Positions 1-9,834 of a stretch of DNA of 64,000 bases are shown in pieces. Both the position numbers and the translations under genes were made by a program. The notes beneath the pieces were generated by a model, which did not search any database, was not told where the DNA came from, and saw only the letters and a list, made by a program, of their open reading frames with translations. This stretch comes from Promicromonospora sukumoe. GTDB taxonomy: Bacteria > Actinomycetota > Actinomycetes > Actinomycetales > Cellulomonadaceae. Where the stretch lies: contig NZ_JACGWV010000003.1 in assembly GCF_014137995.1 (NCBI RefSeq), positions 682,001-746,000 of the forward strand, written 5' to 3'. How positions within the stretch are numbered: the first letter of the stretch is position 1; each line of letters opens with the position of its first letter.

Positions 1-309
1 GTCGCCGGCTTCGGCATCGACGGTGTCCCGTCGACCAAGACGGCGCTCTCGACGATCACGAAGCTGACCACGCGTGAGCACGTGCTCATCGTGACGCAGC
101 GTGACGACGAGGCCACGGTCAAGTCCCTTCGCAACGTGCCCGAGGTGCACCTCCTGGTCGCTGACCAGCTGAACACCTACGACGTGCTCGTCTCCGACGA
201 CGTCATCTTCACCGAGGGCGCGCTCGCCGCGTTCCTCGAGGGTCCGGCCAAGGCCGGGAAGGCTGTCGCCACGGAGTCCGAGGCCGAGACCGAGGAGACC
301 GCAAAGTGA
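1..309 (+). CDS. rplD: 50S ribosomal protein L4 (uL4), 3' end only
   Basis: This is the last 102 codons of uL4, a primary 23S rRNA-binding protein lining the exit tunnel; the start lies before the window. The frame is open from base 1 and ends in TGA at 307-309. The residues [12 protein letters not shown] and [17 protein letters not shown] are the conserved C-terminal beta-alpha core of the family. A short acidic, alanine-rich tail ([13 protein letters not shown]) follows the core. The stop overlaps the GTG start of rplW (GTGA), so the two are translationally coupled within the S10 operon. Confidence 0.96.
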   Translation, partial: VAGFGIDGVPSTKTALSTITKLTTREHVLIVTQRDDEATVKSLRNVPEVHLLVADQLNTYDVLVSDDVIFTEGALAAFLEGPAKAGKAVATESEAETEETAK

Positions 310-608
310 CCGTCACCGTGAAGGACCCGCGCGACATCCTGCTCGCGCCGGTCGTCTCCGAGAAGAGCTACAACCTTCTCGACGAGGGCAAGTACACCTT
401 CATCGTGGACCCGAGCGCCAACAAGACCGAGATCAAGATCGCGATCGAGAAGGTCTTCAGCGTCAAGGTCGCCTCGGTGAACACGATCAACCGCAAGGGC
501 AAGACGCGTCGCACGCGTTTCGGCCTCGGCAAGCGTAAGGACACGAAGCGTGCGATCGTCACCCTCCGCGAGGGAACGATCGACATCTTCGGCGGTCCGG
601 TCGGCTGA
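306..608 (+). CDS. rplW: 50S ribosomal protein L23 (uL23)
   Basis: uL23 binds 23S rRNA at the tunnel exit, where trigger factor and SRP dock. The 100-residue product has the family signature near the N-terminus ([15 protein letters not shown]) and the basic loop [24 protein letters not shown]. It starts at GTG 306, inside the rplD stop codon, and its length is normal for the family. It is followed 31 nt later by rplB, the usual order rplD-rplW-rplB-rpsS. Confidence 0.97.
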   Translation: MTVTVKDPRDILLAPVVSEKSYNLLDEGKYTFIVDPSANKTEIKIAIEKVFSVKVASVNTINRKGKTRRTRFGLGKRKDTKRAIVTLREGTIDIFGGPVG

Positions 609-639
609 GCTGACGAGAGACGATTGAGGACAGGTTTCC

Positions 640-1476
<837 letters not shown>

Positions 1477-1490
1477 TAGGAGCCTGAAAC

Positions 1491-1772
1491 ATGCCTCGTA
1501 GCCTGAAGAAGGGCCCCTTCGTAGACGGACACCTTCAGAAGAAGGTGGACGTCCAGAACGAGAAGGGGACCAAGACAGTCATCAAGACCTGGTCCCGTCG
1601 GTCGGTTGTCACGCCCGACTTTCTCGGTCACACCTTTGCCGTGCACGACGGTCGTAAGCACGTCCCGGTCTTCGTGACCGAGGCGATGGTCGGCCACAAG
1701 CTCGGCGAGTTCGCTCCCACGCGGACCTTCCGCGGCCACGTGAAGGACGACAGGAAGGGTCGTCGCCGCTGA
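1491..1772 (+). CDS. rpsS: 30S ribosomal protein S19 (uS19)
   Basis: uS19 works with S13 in the head of the small subunit. The 93-residue product begins [12 protein letters not shown] and contains the signature [31 protein letters not shown], seen here in full order, and a basic C-terminus. ATG 1491 follows AGGAGCC. A 68-nt spacer separates it from rplV, the widest gap in this first part of the operon; it contains only an AAAAGGAAG ribosome-binding region before rplV. Confidence 0.98.
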   Translation: MPRSLKKGPFVDGHLQKKVDVQNEKGTKTVIKTWSRRSVVTPDFLGHTFAVHDGRKHVPVFVTEAMVGHKLGEFAPTRTFRGHVKDDRKGRRR

Positions 1773-1840
1773 GGCGTAGGGATCTCCCTACCCACAGCAG
1801 TGATGATCTGGACTGTCTGAGAAAAGGAAGCAGGACAGCA

Positions 1841-2200
1841 ATGGAAGCCAAGGCGCAGGCGCGGTTCGTCCGTGTCACGCCCCAGAAGGCCCGGCGCGTC
1901 GTGGACCTCATCCGTGGCAAGCAGGCCTCTGAGGCCGTCGCGGTGCTGAAGTTCGCACCGCAGGCCGCCAGCGAGCCGATCCGCAAGGTTGTGGAGAGCG
2001 CGATCGCCAACGCTCGGGTGAAGGCCGACCGCGCCAGCGAGCGCTTCGACGAGGGCGACCTGTTCGTCTCCGTCGCGCTCGTCGACGAGGGGCCGACGCT
2101 CAAGCGGTTCCGCCCGCGGGCTCAGGGACGTGCAACGCGCATTCTCAAGCGCACCAGCCACATCACCGTGGTGCTCGCCGACAAGGAAGGGGCCCGATAG
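1841..2200 (+). CDS. rplV: 50S ribosomal protein L22 (uL22)
   Basis: uL22 lines the narrow part of the nascent peptide tunnel together with uL4; changes in its loop give macrolide resistance in other bacteria. The 119-residue protein shows [21 protein letters not shown] near the start and the C-terminal [25 protein letters not shown]. The stop TAG overlaps the GTG start of rpsC by one base (2200), indicating translational coupling. Confidence 0.98.
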   Translation: MEAKAQARFVRVTPQKARRVVDLIRGKQASEAVAVLKFAPQAASEPIRKVVESAIANARVKADRASERFDEGDLFVSVALVDEGPTLKRFRPRAQGRATRILKRTSHITVVLADKEGAR

Positions 2201-3039
2201 TGGGACAGAAGGTTCACCCGCACGGGTACCGCCTCGGTATCACCACCGACCACCGGTCGCGTTGGTTCGCCGACAGCACCAAGCCTGGTCAGCGGTACCG
2301 CGACTACGTCCGTGAGGACGTTCAGATCCGCAAGCTCATGGGCACCGGCCTCGAGCGTGCCGGCATCTCCAAGGTCGAGATCGAGCGCACCCGCGACCGC
2401 GTCCGCGTGGACATCCACACGGCGCGTCCGGGCATCGTCATCGGCCGTCGGGGTGCTGAGGCAGACCGCATCCGCGGTGAGCTCGAGAAGCTCACGGGCA
2501 AGCAGGTCCAGCTCAACATCCTCGAGGTCAAGAACGCGGAGATCGACGCGCAGCTCGTTGCTCAGGGCATTGCCGAGCAGCTCGCCAGCCGTGTCTCGTT
2601 CCGTCGCGCCATGCGCAAGGGCATGCAGTCAGCCCAGCGCGCCGGTGCGAAGGGCATCCGCGTCCAGGTCGCCGGCCGCCTCGGTGGCGCCGAGATGAGC
2701 CGTTCGGAGTTCTACCGCGAGGGCCGCGTGCCCCTGCACACGCTCCGTGCGTACATCGACTACGGCTTCTACGAGGCCCGCACCACCTTCGGCCGTATCG
2801 GCGTGAAGGTGTGGATCTACAAGGGCGAGACCACCGAGAAGGAGTTCGCCGCTCAGCAGGCTGCAGCCGCACCCCGTCAGGGTCGTGGCCGGGGCGACCG
2901 CCCCGAGCGTGGCGAGCGCGGCGGAGACCGTCGTGGCGGTGGCCGTCGCAACGAGCGTCCGGCCGAGCGCAGCGCAGAGTCCGCTCCCGCGGCCGAGGCG
3001 CCCGCAGCTCCGGCCGCAGAGACCGGAACGGAGGCCTGA
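2200..3039 (+). CDS. rpsC: 30S ribosomal protein S3 (uS3) with RG-rich tail
   Basis: uS3 forms part of the mRNA entry channel. The 279-residue product starts [13 protein letters not shown], contains the KH-domain GxxG element ([13 protein letters not shown], about residues 85-97) and the C-terminal S3 domain. From about residue 226 an extension rich in Arg, Gly, Ala and Glu follows ([17 protein letters not shown] and onward), as is common in actinobacterial S3. GTG 2200 is fixed by overlap with the rplV stop. Confidence 0.97.
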   Translation: MGQKVHPHGYRLGITTDHRSRWFADSTKPGQRYRDYVREDVQIRKLMGTGLERAGISKVEIERTRDRVRVDIHTARPGIVIGRRGAEADRIRGELEKLTGKQVQLNILEVKNAEIDAQLVAQGIAEQLASRVSFRRAMRKGMQSAQRAGAKGIRVQVAGRLGGAEMSRSEFYREGRVPLHTLRAYIDYGFYEARTTFGRIGVKVWIYKGETTEKEFAAQQAAAAPRQGRGRGDRPERGERGGDRRGGGRRNERPAERSAESAPAAEAPAAPAAETGTEA

Positions 3040-3041
3040 CC

Positions 3042-3458
3042 ATGCTGATCCCGCGCAGGGTCAAGCACCGCAAGCAGCACCACCCGTCGCGCTCCGGCGC
3101 GGCCAAGGGTGGCACCCAGATCGCGTTCGGCGACTTCGGCATCCAGGCTCTGGAGCCGGCGTACGTCACCAACCGCCAGATCGAGGCGGCGCGTATCGCG
3201 ATGACCCGCCACATCAAGCGTGGCGGCAAGGTGTGGATCAACATCTACCCCGACCGTCCGCTGACGAAGAAGCCTGCCGAGACCCGCATGGGTTCCGGTA
3301 AGGGTTCGCCGGAGTGGTGGGTCGCCAACGTCAAGCCGGGCCGCATCGTTTTCGAGCTGGCCGGTGTGGACGAGTCCCTTGCACGCGAGGCCATGCGCCG
3401 CGCGATGCACAAGCTCCCGATGAAGTGCCGTTTCGTGGTGCGCGAGGGTGGTGTCTGA
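3042..3458 (+). CDS. rplP: 50S ribosomal protein L16 (uL16)
   Basis: uL16 helps organise the A-site and tRNA positioning on the 50S subunit. The 138-residue protein begins [15 protein letters not shown] and has the signature [19 protein letters not shown]. The ATG two bases after the rpsC stop is chosen because the family always begins with this sequence; upstream in-frame starts lie inside rpsC. Its TGA overlaps the ATG of rpmC (3458). Confidence 0.98.
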   Translation: MLIPRRVKHRKQHHPSRSGAAKGGTQIAFGDFGIQALEPAYVTNRQIEAARIAMTRHIKRGGKVWINIYPDRPLTKKPAETRMGSGKGSPEWWVANVKPGRIVFELAGVDESLAREAMRRAMHKLPMKCRFVVREGGV

Positions 3459-3697
3459 TGGCTATCGGTACCCAGGGGCTCGCCCCGATCGATCTGGACG
3501 GCATGGACGACGAGACTCTCGTTGCCAAGCTGAAGGAAGCCAAGGAGGAGCTGTTCAACCTCCGCTTCCAGTCGGCGACCGGCCAGCTCGAGAGCCACGG
3601 TCGTCTCAAGGCCGTGCGTCGCGACATCGCCCGGATCTACACGATCCTGCGCGAGCGCGAGCTCGGCATCCGTACGGCTCCGAGCGTGAGTGAGTGA
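3458..3697 (+). CDS. rpmC: 50S ribosomal protein L29 (uL29)
   Basis: A small helical-hairpin protein near the tunnel exit. The 79-residue product has the family core [20 protein letters not shown] followed by the Q-rich and basic helix [23 protein letters not shown]. Start ATG 3458 overlaps the rplP stop (TGATG). The N-terminal ten residues before the core are longer than in many homologues but are fixed by the overlap. Confidence 0.97.
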   Translation: MAIGTQGLAPIDLDGMDDETLVAKLKEAKEELFNLRFQSATGQLESHGRLKAVRRDIARIYTILRERELGIRTAPSVSE

Positions 3698-3701
3698 GGC
3701 A

Positions 3702-3992
3702 ATGAGCGACAACACGACTGCCGCTGAGGCCCCCGAGGCCCAGCGCGCGACGCGTAAGGTGCGCCGCGGCTACGTGGTGAGCGACAAGATGGACAAGACC
3801 ATCGTGATCGAGGTCGAGGACCGGGTGAAGCACCCGCTCTACGCCAAGGTCATCCGTCGCACCACCAAGGTCAAGGTGCACGACGAGCAGAACGACGCCG
3901 GCATCGGCGACCTCGTTCTGATCATGGAGACCCGCCCGCTGTCCGCCACCAAGCGGTTCCGGCTCGTGGAGATCCTCGAGAAGGCCAAGTAA
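3702..3992 (+). CDS. rpsQ: 30S ribosomal protein S17 (uS17)
   Basis: uS17 is a primary 16S rRNA binder with an OB fold. The core [19 protein letters not shown] and [21 protein letters not shown] is complete, and the signature [21 protein letters not shown] lies near the C-terminus. ATG 3702 (96 residues) is preferred because it follows GTGAGG at a reasonable distance; a GTG at 3690, overlapping the rpmC stop, would add four residues and cannot be excluded. The N-terminal 18 residues are low-complexity Ala/Glu/Thr. Confidence 0.95.
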   Translation: MSDNTTAAEAPEAQRATRKVRRGYVVSDKMDKTIVIEVEDRVKHPLYAKVIRRTTKVKVHDEQNDAGIGDLVLIMETRPLSATKRFRLVEILEKAK

Positions 3993-4005
3993 GACTTCTC
4001 TTCCC

Positions 4006-4048
4006 GCTGGGGGCGGTGCGTGACACACGTACGCGTGGCGCCCCCAGC
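4006..4048 (+). terminator. Stem-loop between rpsQ and rplN
   Basis: GCTGGGGGCG (4006-4015) pairs exactly with CGCCCCCAGC (4039-4048), enclosing a 23-nt loop that can itself pair weakly. It lies in the 133-nt gap that marks the S10/spc boundary. There is no downstream T-run, so it may be an attenuator, a processing site or a weak terminator rather than a full stop. Confidence 0.6.
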
Positions 4049-4125
4049 ACAGCAACTATCCGTTCGGCCAGGCTCGCCGGAAGCAGTCCGCGCGAGAACC
4101 AGTTCGACGACAGGAGTTCACTCAA

Positions 4126-4494
4126 ATGATCCAGCAGGAGTCGCGACTTCGGGTCGCCGACAACACGGGTGCCAAGGAGATTCTCTGCATCCGCGTTCTC
4201 GGTGGCTCCGGCCGTCGCTACGCCGGAATCGGCGACACCATCGTCGCCACCGTCAAGGATGCGATCCCGGGCGGCAACGTGAAGAAGGGCGACGTCATCA
4301 AGGCCGTCGTCGTCCGGACCGCCAAGGAGCGCCGTCGTCCCGACGGTTCCTACATCAAGTTCGACGAGAACGCCGCCGTCATCCTGAAGAACGACGGTGA
4401 GCCTCGCGGCACCCGCATCTTCGGCCCGGTCGGCCGTGAGCTGCGTGACAAGCGGTTCATGAAGATCATCTCGCTGGCTCCGGAGGTGCTCTGA
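4126..4494 (+). CDS. rplN: 50S ribosomal protein L14 (uL14)
   Basis: uL14 contacts the 30S subunit in an intersubunit bridge and is the target of the silencing factor RsfS in bacteria. The 122-residue product is typical: [18 protein letters not shown] at the start, the basic central signature [24 protein letters not shown], and [23 protein letters not shown] at the end. It opens the spc part of the operon and is followed after 2 nt by rplX. Confidence 0.98.
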   Translation: MIQQESRLRVADNTGAKEILCIRVLGGSGRRYAGIGDTIVATVKDAIPGGNVKKGDVIKAVVVRTAKERRRPDGSYIKFDENAAVILKNDGEPRGTRIFGPVGRELRDKRFMKIISLAPEVL

Positions 4495-4496
4495 CC

Positions 4497-4838
4497 ATGG
4501 CGAAGATCAAGAAGGGCGACCAGGTCATCGTGATCTCGGGTCGCGACAAGGGCAAGACCGGCCGTGTGCTCGAGGTCCTCAAGGACTCCGACCGCCTCGT
4601 GGTCGAGGGTGTTCAGCGCGTCACGAAGCACACCAAGGTGGGCCAGTCGCAGCGCGGCACCCGCACCGGTGGCATCGAGACGGTCGAGGCGCCGATCCAC
4701 GTGAGCAACGTGATGATCGTCGACCCGGAGACCAAGAAGGGCACCCGCGTCGGGTACCGCCTCGAGCAGGTGGAGCGGGACGGTCGGAACAAGACCGTCC
4801 GGATCCGCGTCGCGAAGCGCTCCGGGAAGGACATCTGA
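4497..4838 (+). CDS. rplX: 50S ribosomal protein L24 (uL24)
   Basis: An assembly-initiating 23S rRNA binder. The 113-residue protein has the KOW motif at its N-terminus ([23 protein letters not shown]). The C-terminal part [28 protein letters not shown] is the standard bacterial ending. TGA overlaps ATG of rplE (TGATG at 4836-4840). Confidence 0.98.
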   Translation: MAKIKKGDQVIVISGRDKGKTGRVLEVLKDSDRLVVEGVQRVTKHTKVGQSQRGTRTGGIETVEAPIHVSNVMIVDPETKKGTRVGYRLEQVERDGRNKTVRIRVAKRSGKDI

Positions 4839-5410
4839 TGACCGAGACGACCATCGAGGCTCCGGCCCTGCCGCGCCTCAAGCAGAAGTACCGCGAGGAG
4901 ATCCTCTCGGCGCTGATCGAGGAGTTCGGCCACAAGAACCTGCACCAGGCCGGCGGTCTCACGAAGATCGTCGTGAACATGGGTGTCGGCGACGCGGCCA
5001 AGGACTCGAAGCTCATCGAGGGCGCGATCCGCGACCTCTCGGCGATCACCGGTCAGAAGCCGCAGGTCACCAAGGCTCGCAAGTCCATCGCTCAGTTCAA
5101 GCTGCGCGAGGGCATGCCGATCGGTGCGCACGTCACGCTCCGCGGCGACCGCATGTGGGAGTTCCTCGACCGCCTGCTGTCCACCGCTCTGCCGCGTATC
5201 CGCGACTTCCGCGGCCTGTCGCCCAAGCAGTTCGACGGGCACGGCAACTACACCTTCGGTCTCACGGAGCAGTCGATGTTCCACGAGATCGACCAGGACA
5301 AGATCGACCGCGTCCGCGGTATGGACATCACGGTCGTGACGACGGCGACGACCGACGACGAGGGCCGCTCCCTGCTGCGCCGTCTCGGCTTCCCCTTCAA
5401 GGAGAACTGA
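4838..5410 (+). CDS. rplE: 50S ribosomal protein L5 (uL5)
   Basis: uL5 binds 5S rRNA and the P-site tRNA in the central protuberance. The 190-residue protein includes the signature [11 protein letters not shown] and the conserved [21 protein letters not shown] block, then [22 protein letters not shown]. The first 16 residues ([16 protein letters not shown]) form a short non-conserved lead. The start overlaps the rplX stop, and rpsZ follows after one base. Confidence 0.98.
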   Translation: MTETTIEAPALPRLKQKYREEILSALIEEFGHKNLHQAGGLTKIVVNMGVGDAAKDSKLIEGAIRDLSAITGQKPQVTKARKSIAQFKLREGMPIGAHVTLRGDRMWEFLDRLLSTALPRIRDFRGLSPKQFDGHGNYTFGLTEQSMFHEIDQDKIDRVRGMDITVVTTATTDDEGRSLLRRLGFPFKEN

Positions 5411-5411
5411 C

Positions 5412-5597
5412 ATGGCGAAGAAGGCCCTGATCAACAAGGCGGCCGGCAAGCCGAAGTTCGCGGTTCGCGCCTACACCCGGTGCCAGAAGTGCGGTCGTCC
5501 GCACTCCGTCTACCGCAAGTTCGGCCTGTGCCGCATCTGCGTGCGGGAGATGGCCCACCGCGGCGAGCTTCCCGGCGTCACCAAGAGCAGCTGGTAA
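5412..5597 (+). CDS. rpsZ: 30S ribosomal protein S14, zinc-type (uS14)
   Basis: A 61-residue S14 of the short zinc-binding (C+) type. The four cysteines appear as CQKC and CRIC around a basic loop (CxxC-x12-CxxC), and the rest is the usual basic fold. The longer zinc-free paralogue used under zinc limitation is not in this window. It lies between rplE and rpsH, the standard spc position, and is preceded by the rplE stop with one base between. Confidence 0.97.
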   Translation: MAKKALINKAAGKPKFAVRAYTRCQKCGRPHSVYRKFGLCRICVREMAHRGELPGVTKSSW

Positions 5598-5670
5598 CAC
5601 AACTACGCCGTAGGTCTGTCCGGCCAAACAAGGTCGTTCGGATACCCCGGCGAGGAAGGGCAAGAGCCCG

Positions 5671-6069
5671 ATGACTATGACCGACCCGATCGCAGACATG
5701 CTGACCCGTCTGCGTAACGCGAACTCGGCGCACCACGACACGGTTTCCATGCCGTCGTCGAAGCTGAAGACGCACATCGCTGAGATCCTGCAGGCCGAGG
5801 GCTACATCGTCGGCTGGTCCGTGGAGGACGCCCAGGTGGGCAAGTCCCTCACGATCGAGCTGAAGTACGGGCAGAACCGGGAGCGCGCCCTTGCCGGCGT
5901 GCGCCGGATCTCGAAGCCCGGTCTGCGCGTGTACCGCAAGTCCACCGAACTGCCCAAGGTCCTCGGCGGCCTGGGCGTGGCGATCCTGTCCACGTCCTCC
6001 GGCCTGCTGACCGACCGTCAGGCACAGGCCAAGGGCGTCGGCGGCGAAGTCCTCGCCTACGTCTGGTAA
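5671..6069 (+). CDS. rpsH: 30S ribosomal protein S8 (uS8)
   Basis: uS8 binds the central domain of 16S rRNA and, in E. coli, autoregulates the spc operon. The 132-residue product starts [18 protein letters not shown] and ends with the family signature near [26 protein letters not shown] 5671 is chosen for its better distance from GGAAGGG; ATG 5677 two codons later is the alternative. A 73-nt gap to rpsZ has no obvious hairpin. Confidence 0.97.
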   Translation: MTMTDPIADMLTRLRNANSAHHDTVSMPSSKLKTHIAEILQAEGYIVGWSVEDAQVGKSLTIELKYGQNRERALAGVRRISKPGLRVYRKSTELPKVLGGLGVAILSTSSGLLTDRQAQAKGVGGEVLAYVW

Positions 6070-6090
6070 TCCGGAAAGGAGAAAACGCCA

Positions 6091-6627
6091 ATGTCTCGAA
6101 TCGGCAAGCTTCCCGTTCCGGTCCCAGCCGGCGTGGACATCACTGTCAGCGGCGCGCTCGTGACCGTGAAGGGCCCCAAGGGTTCTCTCGAGCACAACGT
6201 GCCCGCACCCATCAATGTCGCCCAGGAGGACGCCCAGCTCGTGGTGTCCCGTCCGGACGACGAGCGGAACTCCCGTGCGCTGCACGGCCTCACCCGCACG
6301 CTGATCGCCAACATGATCACGGGCGTGACCGAGGGCTACGAGAAGAAGCTCGAGATCGTCGGTACTGGTTACCGTGTCGTGGCGAAGGGTTCGAGCCTCG
6401 AGTTCGCGCTCGGCTTCAGCCACCCCGTTGTCATCGAACCCCCCGCGGGTGTCACGTTCGCTGTCGAGAGCCCCACCAAGTTCTCGGTCTCGGGCATCGA
6501 CAAGCAGCAGGTCGGCGAGGTCGCAGCGAACATTCGCAAGATCCGCAAGCCCGAGCCCTACAAGGGCAAGGGCGTGCGCTACGCCGGCGAGAACGTCCGC
6601 CGCAAGGTCGGAAAGGCTGGTAAGTGA
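6091..6627 (+). CDS. rplF: 50S ribosomal protein L6 (uL6)
   Basis: uL6 sits near the factor-binding site by the sarcin-ricin loop. The 178-residue protein begins [17 protein letters not shown] and has the C-terminal signature [23 protein letters not shown] 6091 follows GGAAAGGAGAAAA. It is two bases upstream of the rplR ATG. Confidence 0.98.
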   Translation: MSRIGKLPVPVPAGVDITVSGALVTVKGPKGSLEHNVPAPINVAQEDAQLVVSRPDDERNSRALHGLTRTLIANMITGVTEGYEKKLEIVGTGYRVVAKGSSLEFALGFSHPVVIEPPAGVTFAVESPTKFSVSGIDKQQVGEVAANIRKIRKPEPYKGKGVRYAGENVRRKVGKAGK

Positions 6628-6629
6628 CG

Positions 6630-7001
6630 ATGGCTATCAAGATCCTGGGCAAGGGCAAGTCCGTCGCTCGCCAGCGCCGTCACCTGCGCCTGCGTAAGAA
6701 GATCACCGGCACCGCCGTTCGTCCCCGTCTGGTCGTCACCCGTTCCGCGCGCCACATGGTCGCGCAGATCGTGGACGACGGCCTGGGCAAGACCGTCGCC
6801 TCGGCGTCGACCCTCGAGGCCGACCTGCGTGCGTTCGACGGCGACAAGACGGCCAAGGCCCGCAAGGTCGGCGAGCTCGTCGCCGAGCGTGCCAAGGCTG
6901 TCGGCGTCGACACCGTCGTGTTCGACCGCGGCGGCAACAAGTACCACGGTCGCGTCGCTGCAGTGGCTGACGGCGCCCGCGAGGGCGGTCTGGCCCTGTG
7001 A
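6630..7001 (+). CDS. rplR: 50S ribosomal protein L18 (uL18)
   Basis: uL18 binds 5S rRNA together with L5 and L25-type proteins. The 123-residue product contains [20 protein letters not shown] and the C-terminal [26 protein letters not shown], both diagnostic. ATG 6630 (MAIKIL) is preferred; a GTG six bases upstream overlaps the rplF stop. The 31-nt gap to rpsE holds that gene's ribosome-binding region. Confidence 0.97.
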   Translation: MAIKILGKGKSVARQRRHLRLRKKITGTAVRPRLVVTRSARHMVAQIVDDGLGKTVASASTLEADLRAFDGDKTAKARKVGELVAERAKAVGVDTVVFDRGGNKYHGRVAAVADGAREGGLAL

Positions 7002-7032
7002 TGACCAACGCACGGAAGAAGAGGACTCTCTG

Positions 7033-7689
7033 ATGGCTGCAGGGCAGCGCAGCGGCGCCCCCCAGGGTGCCGCCACCGAGAACAAGGACCGAAACGACGG
7101 CCGCCGTGGTGGCGGGCGTCGGGACGACCGTCGCGGAGGGCGCGAGGAGAAGAGCGCCTTCGTCGAGAAGGTCGTCTCCATCAACCGCGTCGCCAAGGTC
7201 GTCAAGGGCGGCCGCCGCTTCAGCTTCACCGCGCTCGTCGTGGTGGGCGACGGTGACGGCACCGTCGGTGTCGGCTACGGCAAGGCCAAGGAGGTGCCCG
7301 CGGCGATCGCCAAGGGTGTCGAGGAGGCGAAGAAGAACTTCTTCCGCGTCCCTCGCATCCAGGGCACCATCCCGCACCCCATCCAGGGTGAGGCCGCCGC
7401 CGGTGTCGTGTTCCTGCGTCCGGCGTCGCCGGGTACCGGTGTGATCGCCGGTGGTCCGGTGCGCGCCGTGCTGGAGTGCGCCGGCATCCACGACGTGCTG
7501 AGCAAGTCGCTCGGTTCGTCGAACGCGATCAACATCGTGCACGCCACGGTCGCGGCCCTCCGGGGTCTCGAGGAGCCGGCTGCTGTTGCCGCTCGTCGTG
7601 GCCTCCCGCTGGAGGACGTGGCCCCGGCCGCGCTGCTCCGCGCGCAGGCTGCAGGCCGTGCCGAGTCGACTGCGAAGGCGGGTGCGTGA
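7033..7689 (+). CDS. rpsE: 30S ribosomal protein S5 (uS5)
   Basis: uS5 contributes to translational fidelity and mRNA unwinding at the entry channel. At 218 residues it is longer than the E. coli protein because of an N-terminal extension rich in Arg, Gly and Asp (about residues 1-45, [17 protein letters not shown]). The S5 double-stranded RNA-binding signature ([20 protein letters not shown]) and the C-terminal domain ([18 protein letters not shown]) follow. The TGA overlaps rpmD ATG at 7689. Confidence 0.97.
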   Translation: MAAGQRSGAPQGAATENKDRNDGRRGGGRRDDRRGGREEKSAFVEKVVSINRVAKVVKGGRRFSFTALVVVGDGDGTVGVGYGKAKEVPAAIAKGVEEAKKNFFRVPRIQGTIPHPIQGEAAAGVVFLRPASPGTGVIAGGPVRAVLECAGIHDVLSKSLGSSNAINIVHATVAALRGLEEPAAVAARRGLPLEDVAPAALLRAQAAGRAESTAKAGA

Positions 7690-7871
7690 TGGCTCGTCTC
7701 AAGGTGACTCAGACCAAGTCCGCCATCGGCGGCAAGCAGAACCAGCGTGACACGCTGCGGACGCTCGGCCTCAAGCGGATCGGCGACACCGCCGTGAAGG
7801 AGGACCGCGCGGAGATCCGTGGCATGGTCAAGACGGTGGCGCACCTCGTCGCCGTCGAGGAGGTCGAGTGA
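7689..7871 (+). CDS. rpmD: 50S ribosomal protein L30 (uL30)
   Basis: A 60-residue protein of normal length: [20 protein letters not shown], then [29 protein letters not shown], the standard L30 alpha-beta fold. Its ATG overlaps the rpsE stop and its own stop lies two bases before the rplO start region. Conserved spc order rpsE-rpmD-rplO. Confidence 0.97.
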   Translation: MARLKVTQTKSAIGGKQNQRDTLRTLGLKRIGDTAVKEDRAEIRGMVKTVAHLVAVEEVE

Positions 7872-7873
7872 TC

Positions 7874-8326
7874 ATGGCGGAGAACAAGCCGCTGAAGGTC
7901 CACCACCTCCGTCCCGCCCCCGGCGCCAAGACCGCGAAGACCCGTGTGGGTCGCGGTGAGGGCTCGAAGGGTAAGACGGCAGGCCGTGGTACCAAGGGTA
8001 CGAAGGCTCGTTACCAGGTGCCCCACGGCTTCGAGGGTGGGCAGGTTCCCCTGCACATGCGCCTTCCGAAGCTGCGCGGGTTCAAGAACCCGTTCCGGGT
8101 CGAGTACCAGGTCGTGAACCTGGACAAGCTTTCCGCGCTGTTCCCCGAGGGTGGCTCCGTCACCGTCGAGGACCTGGTCGCGAAGGGCGCGGTCCGCAAG
8201 GGCCAGCCCGTGAAGGTGCTCGGCAACGGTGACATCACCGTCAAGCTCGAGATCGCGGTCGACCGCGTCTCGACGTCCGCCAAGGACAAGATCCTGGCGG
8301 CCGGCGGTTCGGTCTCGGAGGCCTGA
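7874..8326 (+). CDS. rplO: 50S ribosomal protein L15 (uL15)
   Basis: uL15 is a late-binding 23S rRNA protein. The 150-residue product has the glycine-rich basic N-terminal half ([21 protein letters not shown]) and the folded C-terminal half with [19 protein letters not shown] 7874 is chosen; GTG 7868 would add two residues and overlap the rpmD stop. The end is followed at once by a strong hairpin, separating it from secY. Confidence 0.96.
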   Translation: MAENKPLKVHHLRPAPGAKTAKTRVGRGEGSKGKTAGRGTKGTKARYQVPHGFEGGQVPLHMRLPKLRGFKNPFRVEYQVVNLDKLSALFPEGGSVTVEDLVAKGAVRKGQPVKVLGNGDITVKLEIAVDRVSTSAKDKILAAGGSVSEA

Positions 8327-8334
8327 GACAGCTG

Positions 8335-8370
8335 ACAGGGCCGGCGGCGCGTGAGCGCGGCCGGCCCTGT
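8335..8370 (+). terminator. Terminator-like hairpin after rplO
   Basis: ACAGGGCCGGC (8335-8345) pairs with GCCGGCCCTGT (8360-8370), and the loop holds a further GCGC/GCGC pairing. It begins 8 nt after the rplO stop and is followed by GTGCTCTCTT. It probably reduces transcription into secY, which would then need its own promoter in the 212-nt gap (a TAGAAT box lies at 8428-8433, without a clear -35). Confidence 0.7.
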
Positions 8371-8538
8371 GTGCTCTCTTGAGTATTTCCCGGAGCGAAC
8401 GTGGTCCACCGGACCCCGTAAGCAACGTAGAATCCGACACGGTCTGGCTGCACCGTTGTGGTCTGGCCCACGTTCGACACACCTCGCCGGCGCCTGCCGG
8501 CGACACTAGATCCCGCAACGGCGGGCCAGGAGGATAGG

Positions 8539-9834
8539 GTGCTCAGCGCTTTCGGCCGGGCTTTCCGGACGCCAGACCTGCGGCGCAAGCTGCTGTTCAC
8601 GATCGCGATCATGGCGATCTTCCGGCTCGGGTCGTTCATCCCGACTCCCGGTGTGGACTATGCGAACGTGCAGCAATGTATTGCCCAGGCGGGCGACAAC
8701 TCGCTGCTCGGCCTCATCAACGTCTTCAGCGGCGGCGCGCTGCTGCAGCTGTCGATCTTCGCCCTCGGGATCATGCCGTACATCACGGCGAGCATCATCG
8801 TGCAGCTGCTTCGCGTGGTCATCCCGCGCTTCGAGGCGCTGCACAAGGAGGGCCAGTCGGGCCAGACCAAGCTGACCCAGTACACCCGCTACCTGACGAT
8901 CGCCCTCGCGATCCTCCAGTCGACGACCGTCATCACGACGGCGCGCCAGGGTGTGCTGTTCCAGGGCTGTGGCCTCGACGTGATCGCCGACGACAGCATC
9001 CTGACCTCGATCTTCATGGTCATCACCATGACCGCCGGTACCGGCCTGGTCATGTGGCTCGGCGAGCTCATCACCGAGCGCGGCGTCGGCAACGGCATGT
9101 CGCTCCTGATCTTCACGTCGATCGCCGCGAGCTTCCCGACCTCCCTGTGGTCGATCGCCGGTGGCGCCAACGGCGTCCTGAACTTCACGATCATGATCCT
9201 GGTCATCATCCTGGTGATCGGTCTCGTGGTGTTCGTCGAGCAGTCGCAGCGCCGCATCCCGGTGCAGTACGCGAAGCGCATGGTCGGCCGCCGCATGTAC
9301 GGCGGGACCAGCACGTACATCCCGATCAAGATCAACATGTCCGGCGTGATCCCCGTGATCTTCGCGGCGTCGATCCTCGCCATCCCGGGCCTCCTCGCCC
9401 AGTTCGGGGACCAGAGCTCCGAGTGGGTCATCTGGATCTCCAACAACCTGGTCCAGCAGTCGTCGCCGCTCTACATCGCGGTCTACACGCTGATGATCAT
9501 CTTCTTCTGCTTCTTCTACACGTCGATCACGTTCAACCCGGACGAGGTCGCGGACAACATGAAGAAGTACGGCGGCTTCATCCCGGGCATCCGGGCCGGC
9601 CGCCCCACCGCGGAGTACCTCGACTTCGTGATCACCCGGATCACCTCCGCCGGTTCCCTGTACCTCGCGCTGATCGCGCTGATCCCGACGCTGGTGCTCG
9701 TCTTCCTTGGCGTCAGCACCAACCTGCCCTTCGGCGGTAGCTCGATCCTCATCGTGGTCGGCGTCGGGCTGGAGACGGTCAAGCAGATCGACTCCCAGCT
9801 GCAACAGCGCCACTACGAAGGATTCCTCCGTTGA
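8539..9834 (+). CDS. secY: Protein translocase subunit SecY
   Basis: SecY is the channel of the Sec translocon in the cytoplasmic membrane, working with SecE, SecG, SecA and YidC. The 431-residue protein has ten hydrophobic segments. It starts MLSAFGRAFRTPDLRRKLLFT and contains conserved loops such as FSGGALLQLSIFALGIMPYI and the cytoplasmic VEQSQRRIPVQYAKR. GTG 8539 is chosen because AGGAGGA lies 4 nt upstream and the family begins here; in-frame codons further upstream are not conserved in character. It overlaps adk by 4 nt at most. Confidence 0.97.
   Translation: MLSAFGRAFRTPDLRRKLLFTIAIMAIFRLGSFIPTPGVDYANVQQCIAQAGDNSLLGLINVFSGGALLQLSIFALGIMPYITASIIVQLLRVVIPRFEALHKEGQSGQTKLTQYTRYLTIALAILQSTTVITTARQGVLFQGCGLDVIADDSILTSIFMVITMTAGTGLVMWLGELITERGVGNGMSLLIFTSIAASFPTSLWSIAGGANGVLNFTIMILVIILVIGLVVFVEQSQRRIPVQYAKRMVGRRMYGGTSTYIPIKINMSGVIPVIFAASILAIPGLLAQFGDQSSEWVIWISNNLVQQSSPLYIAVYTLMIIFFCFFYTSITFNPDEVADNMKKYGGFIPGIRAGRPTAEYLDFVITRITSAGSLYLALIALIPTLVLVFLGVSTNLPFGGSSILIVVGVGLETVKQIDSQLQQRHYEGFLR

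Noticed and set aside
8506..9813. A 435-codon antisense frame over secY
   Set aside because: Asp/Arg/Glu-rich shadow of a membrane protein gene, no hydrophobic or catalytic pattern.
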